DNA of 64,000 bases, from positions 62,001 through 126,000 of the forward strand of contig JAPEVF010000029.1 in NCBI GenBank assembly GCA_029747585.1, in the 5' to 3' direction. A program made the translations under genes and the position numbers. The first letter of the stretch is position 1. Every line of letters starts with the position of its first letter. Under the pieces are notes generated by a model. That model was not told the DNA's origin and did no database searches. It saw only the letters and a program-made list of their open reading frames with translations. Shown piece after piece: positions 22,406-31,884 of the stretch. This DNA is from Pleurotus djamor (Eukaryota > Basidiomycota > Agaricomycetes > Agaricales > Pleurotaceae).

Positions 22406-24347
22406 CTAAAGGTCCGGTCTCTTCTTGTACACATCAAAGTTTGGATGCCGACCAGATAGCTGGATGTCCCTGGCCACACGCTCAGCCCCTTCGAAGACTC
22501 GAAGGAAGTTAGCCCCAGTTAGCCCAGCCAACTCGTACTTATTCCATCCACGTTTATACAATTCGGCAATCTGGTAGATAAACCGACCTGGCTCGATTGA
22601 GAGCTGAGGGAGGTAAAGGGGGATGACTTACCAGAGCGGGATATTTAGATACGTCTTCTAAACCCACAGGCGTATCGACAATTCCGTCATAATCGCTGCC
22701 TATGCCAACGCTAGCCCACTGTCACGAGAAGAAGGTACCATAAGGAAACTGAGGGACTTACTGATCCTTCCCGGCAATTTGGGCAATGTGTTCGACATGA
22801 TCAGCTACCGCTTCAACATCTGCCTTACCCGGTGCTGCGACGAAGAAAGGGGCGAAATTGACCTATCAGATGGTTCGGAGAATGCATCCGGTGTCACAAT
22901 CTAGACGAGATAAAGGACGCACCATTACAACTGCGTCGTTCTGGCCCTTTCCATTGCCAATGAGGGCAAGGATATCATCAGGTACGTTTCGCGGCACATC
23001 GTGGACGGCTCTGGCAGATGAGTGGGACCAGATGACAGGTGCTTTGGAATGAAGGATGGCTTGTCTCGCAGTATCATCGGACGTATGGGACAAGTCAACA
23101 AGAACACCTAGCCGATTCATCTCGTCTATCAAGGTGCGACCAAAAGCGCTGAAGGCCACATAAATGGATCTTAGCAAAATGTGGGGGTGCGGATTAATAG
23201 AAGGAAGACCTACCTGAGACCATGGTGGAGAGGTGGATTCCCGGGTTCCATGCCACATGAATCCGCGAATGCGTTGTGACAAGTATGAGTGAGCGTCACG
23301 TAGCGAACACCCAGAGTATGGTACTGCCTCAGGACAGCTAGCGAATTGCCAAGCTGATGTCCTCTGTTCTGAATATATGAGTTTCGCAGTCAGAAAAGGA
23401 CCCGTGGTATGCCCCCACCCTTCAACTCCGAGAAGGCTTGCAATTTTCCCATTACGTATAGCGGTCTTGACGTCTTCAGAGGTGGCCGCAAAATGGAAGG
23501 TCTGGTGAATATAATGTGGGTTATTTAAATGCAGTACGGGCCAAGGAAAGCAACGAACGTCAGGATATTTGTCTATCAATAGACGAGCAACGTCAATTTG
23601 TTCAAGAGTATCGCTAAGGTGAGGAGCTTCATGAGTGGGTTATGAAGCTGGGCATGAACTAATTGCGCCCATACCGAACTCGCCAAGTTGCGTTGATGAA
23701 GTCCACACCCTCTTCCTCTGGGTCTGCGCAGCCAACGTAAACCGACCTACACGGACGAGCATGAATGTTATTGTTTATGACGGTTCTGAATGATGATTAC
23801 CAACCAGAAGTAGCCACCAACCTTGCCTGTCCTTAGTCTTGGGATGTCGACATGACCAGGCAATTCACTGTTGAGGTCAATCGCCGTGACGTTATTTCTG
23901 AAGTAATAACGGGTCATAACGGGCAAGTCTATAGGCCATAACGTGAGCAAGCGCGACTCGTCAGCTCATGAATCAAGTGGATCTACCGATATGGCCATCC
24001 TGATATGCATAAACATCAGTTACGTCCCCCTATGTTCAAGCATAAATGATACCCACAATTACGGGAGCCTTGTCGAGGATTGCCAACGCAGCAAGGGTTG
24101 GGTCTCTGGGCAACCGATTCAACCATGGAAACAGTTCCTCGGGGAGCTTGTCCTCGAATGCCAACAACGGGATAAGGACGATCACAAACAGCACGGTCAA
24201 GATACCCCAAACACTGGCTCGTGTCTTGGGATTTGCCTCGCAGTGCGTTTCATCCGAGTCGCGACCGTCGCCGCCATTCTGCACGCGTTGCGGAAGCAAA
24301 CTCGAGCGTTCGTCCTCCGTAGCCCTGTTCCAGTTTGAATCTGACAT
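22406..24347 (-). CDS. membrane dipeptidase (peptidase M19) with N-terminal membrane anchor
   Basis: Minus-strand gene from ATG 24347 (upstream in-frame ATGs at 24389 and 24488 possible) to a stop at 22406. The N-terminus is polar ([10 protein letters not shown]), then one TM segment ([20 protein letters not shown]). The catalytic domain starts DKAPVIDGHIDLPV; the GHID is encoded by a 13-nt exon. Metal and active-site motifs follow: [53 protein letters not shown] and [10 protein letters not shown]. These are the zinc ligands and substrate residues of renal-dipeptidase-like enzymes, which cleave dipeptides. The gene ends [11 protein letters not shown]. The topology implies a type II enzyme with the catalytic domain in the secretory lumen or vacuole or outside the cell. 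Confidence 0.9.
23987..23999 (-). other. 13-nt microexon coding the metal-binding GHID of the dipeptidase
   Basis: Minus-strand bases GATGGCCATATCG, preceded by CATATCAG and followed by GTAGAT, join ...GCTCCCGTAATT to ACTTGCCC to give APVI-DGHI-DLPV. Without it both zinc-binding His and frame are lost. Confidence 0.85.
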
Positions 24348-25122
24348 ATTGGACAGGATGGACTGTGAGACTCCCAGGAAGACAGCCATTGTTAGCCGTG
24401 CGGCTTGGTTTGTGCGGCGCCTGGATTGTTCATTATCAGACGACTTGCTGCTGTTGCTGCTACGTGAACTGCTCCGACTGCGTGACATGGACGTTGAAAA
24501 GATCAAAGAACAACTGTGACGTCTTTGAAACCGGCTCAGGGTTACCTCTCCTCCCAGTTCGCTTGGCTAAGGCTTGGCTATGGAATCCAACTCTCTCGAC
24601 ATCGTTCCTCGCATTATTCGCATTTGACATCGACAGCCGCCGCACAATATCCAGAAACCATGTTTCCATGTTTGAAGGCACCTTGAAGCAAAGCCGCATA
24701 ATCTTATTAGGCCAAAAATTGCCATCTGTCATACGGTAACGGATCACTGATTTCGAACCCATAACGCGTCGCGACTGTTAGCCCCAGCCACGTTGAGACT
24801 GAAGCTATGGCGTCCAACAAGGGACCTAAAGTCTCATCTAAAATTACCTCGACACATAACTCGGTTGCGCATCGGGGTCGGCCTTGCAGAATACCGTCAC
24901 AGGCACCCAGAGGCCCAGAGGCACTGATTCGTCGAGACTATTTGCAAGGAACAAAGGAACAGAATGGAGTGAATAAATTATGTGTATTCAGAATGCGAGA
25001 TACGAAAATGCAATACATGAAGAGCGATACACCATACAAAAGTTGGAAAGTAATGCGAAGCTGCTGATGTGGGTGCCGGATACCATACTTGTACTTTTGT
25101 AGAGCCAAAGGTAATACAGCCT
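24348..25122. other. intergenic region upstream of the dipeptidase
   Basis: 775 bases. It contains the promoter of the dipeptidase and the 3' region of the fumarate reductase gene. Overlapping frames at 24335-24762 appear to be non-coding shadows of Ser/Cys-rich sequence. No gene recognised. Confidence 0.45.
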
Positions 25123-27209
25123 TTACTTCTTCAGTGTACCAATGACAGAGTCAGCGGCGTAACGGGGAATGACCTTGGGGTCGTGGAGCATGTTGAATTC
25201 CTCGGTGGCATCACGGCCGGCGTAGAGCATGATAGCCTTCTCTCCTCCTGGGTGGTCGGGGAGGAACTATGAAGGTTATGTTAGGAAAGGATACGCATCA
25301 AGTGACTATTGAGTACTCACGCTCGTGACATCAAGAACCTGACCGTCGATGACGACCCAGACATCATCCTTCTTGTTGTGCTTGGCAACTTCGTCCATCG
25401 AGTAAGCACCAGCCTTTCCGCTCTCCGATGAGGACGTAGCGGCGGCAGCAGCGACGGATGGTGAAGGGGCAGCGGATGTTGATGGTGCAGATGAGAGTTG
25501 ACCAGCGAGGGCACCGAGACGGCCACCAGCCTTCTTGACAATCTCTGATGTCGTTTGGAGGAGGTAAGCAGCGGCAGAATCACCAGAGACACGTCCGAAG
25601 ACGACACATCCCAATAGTGATGAACCACCAAGACGGTTGGCTCCGTGGACACCACCGGCAACCTCACCAGCGGCGAAAAGACCAGGGATGGGCTTTCCGT
25701 CCTTGCCAACGACGCGGGATTCATCGTCAATCTCGAGACCACCCATGGTGTAGTGGAGGACGGGGGTCATGATGGCAACGTGGAAGAAGTCGTTGTAGCT
25801 CCATTCGCCTTGGAAGAACTGGGGAAGGAGGTCAGATAAACGCGTGAGACGAAATGAGGCAGGTCAACTTACTTTCTTTCCGAAGGGATCCTTCTTGGTT
25901 CGTACGCTTTGATTGTAGTCCTGGAAGGTCTTCTTGAGAACCTCGGGCTTGAGGCCAAACTCCTTGGCAAGCTCATCACCGTTCTCGAAGCGCTTCATCA
26001 ATCCACGGCCGACATAGTGCTTGCAGTGCCATTCAATTTCGTTGGAGGCGCGACCGTTGAGAACGAGACGGATGGGGTACTTTAGGAATCAAGTCAGATG
26101 CATGCGAATGGTGAGAGGACAACGAATCAAGTCTTACCTTGCCGTTCTCCCAGATCTTACCAGTGACGTAGTCACGGTGCTGGAGTTCGTCGACGAAACG
26201 CTGACCCTCGTTGTCGAGGAGGAGACCACCAACGCCACGGAGAGCTTCGGCGGCCAAGAACTTGACCTTCGCGTCGGGCTCCTTAGGGTCAACGAGACCA
26301 GTAGGGTGAACTTGAACCTTCTCCAAGTCGATACCGCTGGCGCCAATGGCCATGGCGAGCTTCTGTCCATCACCAGTGCAGTGGTCCCCGTTGGTAGTGG
26401 GGAGATTCCAGAGTTCGGGGCGGTACTTCTTTAGGAGAGAATCCTCGGTAAAGTCGGCAGCGTATCCACCGGTAGCAAGAATAACGGGGCCGTAGGCGGT
26501 CTCGGTCTTGCCATTGTGTGAGTATTCAGCACCAACGACAGCGCCAGACTCGTCCTTGATGAGCTTGGTGACACGGGCCTTCTTGAGAATCTTGACGCGC
26601 TCGGGGTCGCTGACAGACAAATCCTCAAGGCGCTCAAGCTGAGCGTAGGTGATGACCTAGAAAGCTCCTTTTCAGCCAAGACTTTCATTGAAACATCCAA
26701 ACTTGAGCGTACCATGCCGGGGAATTGGGCATTGCCACGATGCGTTCTTGGGTGGGAGTGTCCACCAAGACGGGCGACCTTTGAAAGATCAAGACCAAAC
26801 TTGTTCTGAAGCCAGTTAACGGCATCACCAGAGCGTCCAGTGAGAACACGGATGAGATCGTCGCGAGCAAGGTCACGAGCCTACAAGAAACTGGTCAACC
26901 TAGCCACTCAGCAGAGAGATAAGATAATGACTCACAGATTTCTTGGTGTCTTCGAAGAAGATCTTAGCATTATCAGGAATGCCATTCTCCTGCTGCGTCT
27001 GAGTTCCGGCACCGTTGATACCAGAGGTAGCTTTGGTTGAGTTTCCACCCATGAAACTGAAGGCACTTTCAGAGATTGCCGGGTAAATGTGCCGAGCGTA
27101 GGACTCACCCTTGCTTGTCAAGTAGCAGGACGCTGGCTCCGCGCTCGAGAAGGGTGTGAGCAGCAGAGAGACCGGCGAGACCGCCGCCAACAACGATGAC
27201 CTGAGCCAT
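25123..27209 (-). CDS. FAD-dependent fumarate reductase fused to a C-terminal cytochrome b5 domain
   Basis: complement(join(25123..25266,25321..25818,25873..26079,26138..26656,26713..26880,26936..27056,27109..27209)) gives an exact 585-aa frame. It opens with a Rossmann FAD motif, [20 protein letters not shown]. The flavoprotein domain has [54 protein letters not shown] and [20 protein letters not shown], as in soluble fungal fumarate reductase (Osm1/Frd1). An Ala/Ser/Pro-rich linker follows at about residues 475-510, then a cytochrome b5-like domain with [20 protein letters not shown] and the heme motif [12 protein letters not shown]. No targeting peptide is evident. Such enzymes reduce fumarate to succinate and reoxidise reduced flavins or NADH under low oxygen. 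Confidence 0.93.
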
Positions 27210-27291
27210 TTGAGAGTGTGATGAAGTTGAGGGGGATGGGTGTGGTTATGAAATGAGAAGCGTCCAAGGAGAGAAAGTATCCCGGTGCGTT

Positions 27292-27298
27292 ACTTATA
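27292..27298 (-). promoter_or_regulatory. TATA box of the fumarate reductase gene
   Basis: TATAAGT on the minus strand, about 83 bp upstream of the ATG at 27209, in an otherwise GC-balanced region. The position is suitable for a core promoter element. Confidence 0.45.
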
Positions 27299-27548
27299 CC
27301 CGCCTCAAATGGACTCGGCCAATCACAGGATTTCAGTTCCACAATGACCCATCCATGTGATTCTTCAACCAGTACACCGAGCCGGCACCCCAGAAAGGCA
27401 AGTCGGGGTCGTGCCGGGATGCCGTCGCTCTAAACGCCCTGTTGGCGCCCATGGACTCTCATAAGACAGTCTAGTTTTCATGTGCTCTTCGGTGCAAAAA
27501 TCTACTGTATTTCTCTATGTCACAACTGCAAGTCTGCACCCGCGGCTT

Positions 27549-28834
27549 CTATATTTCCGCCAAGGCACCCTCTAGCGAACGAGAACACTTCTCCACAACG
27601 TCCCCCATGGTCATCTCCAGTGCATCTAATAACACAAGCTTTTCGGCTTCAGCTCTCAATTTCCCGTGCTCTGTATCCCCGTCGACAAATAGGTGCCGGT
27701 GGGCGTCAAGGTATGCGGGGTAGACGATGGTTTCCCAATACTCAGGAGGATCGCGCCATAATGCCCCCTCTAGAAGATCGGTTTGTACTCCGTGCGGAAA
27801 TCCAGGGGAAGACCGTCGATGGACGTGGAGGAAAAGTGGTCAGAGACGCGACGCATAGAATACCCATGCAGGTTGAGAACCATCATTACGGGGTAGCGTG
27901 CGGACATTGTGCGCGGGCAACACAATTCGCGTAACGGAGGGGTAATTCAAGGACGGAAAGGAAGAGTGTGAGGCTCGGGTGTAGATAGGCGTGAAGAACA
28001 CAGCCAAGACAAACGATGACTCTCTCACCTGCAGTATGGTAGCCATGCCGTTCGTGTCTCCGTCGCTTGAGTACATCATGCGGCACTCTGATGAAAAACT
28101 GGACATCCAGTTGATCCACTACATCCTATAAGAACCCAAAGACCGTCAAACTGGCCGCACTGACATGGGAATTGGGATTTCACCGGAGACTTACTTTGTT
28201 CCAGTACAGCAAGAAGCCATCCACTAATCCCCAGATAACTTTGACTTTTGATTTCTCCTCTATTTTCGTTTGTAGATCAGTGAACCGGGCCCGCAGTTCT
28301 TCGTCGAGTCTATCGGGGATGGGGACCGCCTTCTGTTCATTCAGGTGATCGTGACTCCTATGATCAGGAGGGATGACCCCGGTCTCCTTTACGTGCCGCA
28401 AGAAAGAGACGAGTCGAGGCCAGGAGATCGCTCCGGCAGCAGAATCCCAGTCTTGGATGCCATAGACGGGGTGGATGGGAACCTCCTCTATGGGCTGGAA
28501 TCCGATCAGCTGTGTCCGTTGTAACCGATCCAAACGACGTCCTCACAGGTGCAAAGTCCTGTGTGTAGGCAGAGAGTGTGAAGGTTCAGTTTATTGAATT
28601 GGTTTGGATACGGAGTATACGCACATCTTGATGAATGATCACACTGTTTGGAAGTATTCGTCGCAAGTGTTTAGCGAGAGTCGTCTTCCCAGAGCATGTC
28701 GCGCCTCTGGGACACTCATGTCAATCATCAGACCGTGAATGAATAGAATAGAACGGCGCAGCTGACCCAACACCAACGAAGACAACTTTAGTGGTTACAC
28801 CATCTACTAATTCAGGATGAACACTGTCTGGCAT
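27549..28834 (-). CDS. NRK1: nicotinamide riboside kinase
   Basis: Minus-strand multi-exon gene starting MPDSVHPELVDGVTTKVVFV at 28834. The first splice creates the P-loop VGATCSGKTTLAKHLRRILP, then NSVIIHQDDFAP-type sequence, PIEEVPIHPVYGIQDWDSA and ISWPRLVSFLRHVKETGVIP. After these come SHDHLNEQKAVPIPDRL and VIWGLVDGFLLYW. The C-terminal exons give DVVDQLDVQFFIRVPHDVLK, RRRHERHGYHTAEGALWRDP and YWETIVYPAYLDAH, ending GALAEI. The kinase phosphorylates nicotinamide riboside to NMN in NAD salvage. One intron, about 28030-27771, is unusually long for this window (about 260 nt). It diverges from the next gene. Confidence 0.88.
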
Positions 28835-29235
28835 CCTTCAGAGGTGGTCGTGTGTGAGATGATCACTTCTCGTTTTTCGGTGCGGTAATAAATAGCTGAT
28901 AAGATAAGATAAGAAATGACAAAGTACAGCTTGGTTCTGCGCGTTTCTGTTCTGGCTCCCATCAGCCCCTCCACTGAATGTGCGCCGGGACGCTTACGGC
29001 TGCCGTGATGTCTGGTGACCCACTGGTGTTTCCTCCAGCGCTACTCAGGAATATATATGGCCAGCATGAAAATCGACAACGAGGTAGGTTCGCCTCGAGT
29101 CACACCCACGAGTGAGCGTCTTGTCAAGTCAGTAGTTTCGGCTTTCTGACATAAATCTCGTTCTCGACGGATAAATAGGTTCTGGGTAGCGCCTCAGCTA
29201 CATCGCATCATCTTGGCTGCTCATAACCACTACCC
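28835..29235. other. divergent promoter region of NRK1 and the 29.2-kb gene
   Basis: 401 bases between two ATGs on opposite strands. It includes a repeated 'gataa' patch at about 28893-28915, a possible GATA-factor binding cluster, and an atatata tract at 29050-29060. No gene. Confidence 0.45.
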
Positions 29236-30222
29236 ATGGACATCGGCCTTGCGTTTCCAACATCAAGTCGAGCGGCTTCAGAAAGAAGCTGGTCTCCAGC
29301 TGAGACATCCTCTGATACACTTGATACTTGCACCCTTCGCTCGTCATCCGAAGCGCCGTTTCTCTCGAGTCATGCCTTAGACACTGATGCATTTCCCGAG
29401 TATGTTCTCGACATCGGAAAGGAACTACTCATCGATCCACTGTCTCCAACATCGTCAAATCAACTCATCCTTCTGTGGGAGCTGGTCCTTCTTCATTTAT
29501 TCCCCGCGGAAGAAGGGTTTAGCGTCGTCCATGGTAATGTGATACCTGGGCTTGTCAATGATTTACAAGTTTACAGCCGAGCGACACCTTCCCGAGAATT
29601 ACGACCCAATGATATCGTGACCCTTGCCGTCCTTCGGGAAAGCCAATCCTCTACCTCCCCACTCGCTCTCGTCCTCATCTCTCCGTCTGCAACAACCCAT
29701 ATACCCGCCAGTATCCATTATCACTCCGGTGACATCTTACTCAATCCCCCTTCTGTATCATCCGGGCTAGCGAAACGGGCTGCCTACATCGCTGGAACCC
29801 TCGCGCGATCCAGTCCATATAACAAAATTCTCACGATCACCGTGCATGGGCCATCACAGCCTGAAGATGCTGTCCTGACCGGATCGTATCAACATTATTA
29901 TTATCCGTTCCATTCCAGCTCAAGCTTCCTCCCGAATTCGCTGCGCGAAACTTGCCTCAACGGTGTCTTTCCTCGTTCACCGCCGCCGTCCCCGACATCC
30001 CCGCAGGTTCAAGCAACTCTGTGGTTCTGTCATCACCCAAGTGGCGGGGTTTTTGTCAATGATAATCGCCTCTACAGTGAACGTTCCATGCAGTGGAGTA
30101 GCTTGTTTGACGTGCTGGGCATGGGTAGAAGTAACTCGGCTAGAGATCGCTTAGTGGACCTGGTGGAGAGACTGAGTCGCTCAGGTGAATCGGTTGAATG
30201 TTTACTACAGGGATTCCACTAA
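29236..30222 (+). CDS. unrecognised intronless protein, 328 aa
   Basis: A single open frame from ATG 29236 to a stop at 30220-30222. The first 40 residues are Ser-rich and likely disordered. The following region looks folded, with LLIDPLSPTSSNQLILLWEL, LVLLHLFPAEEGFSVVHGNV and DIVTLAVLRESQS. The end (RDRLVDLVERLSRSGESVEC) is probably helical. No signal peptide or TM segment. Having no intron is unusual in this window. Codon usage and length argue that it is real. I do not recognise a family and assign no function. Confidence 0.65.
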   Translation: MDIGLAFPTSSRAASERSWSPAETSSDTLDTCTLRSSSEAPFLSSHALDTDAFPEYVLDIGKELLIDPLSPTSSNQLILLWELVLLHLFPAEEGFSVVHGNVIPGLVNDLQVYSRATPSRELRPNDIVTLAVLRESQSSTSPLALVLISPSATTHIPASIHYHSGDILLNPPSVSSGLAKRAAYIAGTLARSSPYNKILTITVHGPSQPEDAVLTGSYQHYYYPFHSSSSFLPNSLRETCLNGVFPRSPPPSPTSPQVQATLWFCHHPSGGVFVNDNRLYSERSMQWSSLFDVLGMGRSNSARDRLVDLVERLSRSGESVECLLQGFH

Positions 30223-30564
30223 CTTTTGTCATCGTAACTAGAAGTGGTTGAGACCGTCCTCGCTTACCATCCTGATCCGCCTGGACAAATCAGTTGGACT
30301 ACGTGGAATAGATGATTAAATGGTTTCAATCAACCTTGGCTTTACGATTTACCTATCACTTGTAAAATTCGTATGTACATGTAGCTACGGCGAGCGACCT
30401 ATAATACCACTTCAATTTTAATATGAGCCTCTCTGGTCCCACGCGAAGTGACGTCACCTGCGTCATCCCGTGCCCTCCTCCACGCCCTTGGTCGCAGTAT
30501 AAAGGGTAGGTCACCTCTCTCGGACGCACACTTCACTCACTCACAAAACCTTTTCCTTTACACA
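30223..30564. other. intergenic, promoter of the mitochondrial coiled-coil gene
   Basis: 342 bases with an AT-rich stretch at 30330-30425 and a TATA box at 30498. No gene. Confidence 0.5.
30498..30504 (+). promoter_or_regulatory. TATA box upstream of the 30.5-kb gene
   Basis: TATAAAG, 67 bp upstream of the ATG at 30565. It is a consensus TATA element at a normal distance for a fungal core promoter, followed by a pyrimidine-rich leader. Confidence 0.6.
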
Positions 30565-31364
30565 ATGTACGCCGCTCGCATCGTCCAAGCAACCAAGTTC
30601 TCCACCAGAGTCGTTCGACCAGGGGCTACCCCTGTGATCGCCCAGACGATCAGGAAAGCCTCGACCACACCGCCTCCACATCCAGGAGGAGAAGATCTCT
30701 CGCCTCCAAAGCCTTCAAGCAATGGCCTGCTCATCACTGGGATGGTGGCCGCTGCGGCGGGAGGAGCTTACTGGTATTTCAATGAAAACCCGGACGAGGC
30801 CAGAAGGTTGCAGGAAAAGGCAAAGAAAGAGGATGCAGAGATGCAGCGCAAGGCGAAGGAGCTGAAGGAAGCTGGAAAGGACCGTGTTGATACTGCTACC
30901 AGTCAAGCACGAAATCAGTACGACACCGCTAAGGTGAGTCTTACGTCTGCTTTGGTATCAAATGCTTCTTCAAAGACTAATTTATGTCTTTCGACCAACA
31001 GGCATCAAGTCGGGAGCGAGTAGAATCCGCTCGTGCGTCCATCGACAGTACTATTTCCGACACTGAAGCCCGTGCAAAACAAACCGCCTCTGACGTCCAA
31101 GCACGTCTAGATGACTACAAGCATCAAGCTCAGGAAGGTCTAGGCTCCGTGCGCCAATCCACCGAACATCTTTATAGCGAAGCGCGGGAGAAAGTCTCGC
31201 ACGGAATCCACGAGGCGGAAAAGAAGGGCGAAGAGGCGAAGGCTGGCTGGTTTAGCTGGCTCGGCTGGGGTAAATCCAAGGGCGAAGAAGTCAAGAAGGA
31301 GGGCGCTGAGAAAGTCGCTGAAGGTGCTGAGAATGTGAAGCAAAAGGCAAAACAGCATTCTTGA
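30565..31364 (+). CDS. mitochondrial single-pass coiled-coil protein of unknown function
   Basis: join(30565..30933,31002..31364), exact frame of 243 aa. The N-terminus (MYAARIVQATKFSTRVVRPG) is Arg-rich and amphipathic, typical of a mitochondrial presequence. A TM segment, LLITGMVAAAAGGAYWYF, follows at about residues 62-80. The rest is a highly charged helix rich in Ala, Lys, Glu and Asp (for example RLQEKAKKEDAEMQRKAKEL), with repeated SARASIDSTISDTEARAKQT-type segments, broken by a Trp/Gly patch (AGWFSWLGWGKSKGEE) near the end. The layout suggests an inner-membrane protein with a long coiled-coil domain. Similar proteins are common in basidiomycetes but uncharacterised. Confidence 0.82.
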
Positions 31365-31884
31365 TCGGCAGTGGAAGCGATCCTCACACATATATGTATT
31401 CTCTGTATTCTGTATAATATCCAGCATATGTGAATGGCCATGGCGGTGGGCGTGAGATCAGATAAACGGAAGCATTTGCAGGAGCGACGGACCCTGAGCA
31501 AGGCCACCTCCGATCGATCCATGGCAGACGAACAAGTCCTGCCTGAATGAGCAAGCAGAAACATTGCTCCAGCTTCATCCAACCACTGAACCAGTCTATT
31601 CGGAGAATGGAGAGTATTTGGTAATCATTGTTGTCAGGTTTCTGAAAGGGCGCCTGTGTGCGGGAGATTATCATGTGTCCATTGACGGCGGCCCAAAACA
31701 CTTGTAGCACAACTGAGGGCGTCAACTTTGCCAAACAACTTACCTCTCCACTTTTCCGTCTACTTCGATTTTATCTGTCTAATACTTCTTTCTTCCCTAC
31801 CACCACCATTCCCTTCCTCCTCCCCTCCGTAATACCGCTATACCATTCTCGCCGTCACTGCATAATACGATTCCCTCAAAACTC
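31365..31884. other. intergenic, promoter of the second G-alpha
   Basis: 520 bases; a long pyrimidine-rich tract (about 31740-31850) directly precedes the G-alpha start. A minus-strand frame at 31384-31734 looks like chance. No gene. Confidence 0.5.

Noticed and set aside
24335..24762. Ser/Cys-rich frames near the dipeptidase start as a separate gene
   Set aside because: They overlap the antisense strand of the Ser-rich dipeptidase leader and lack splice or domain support.
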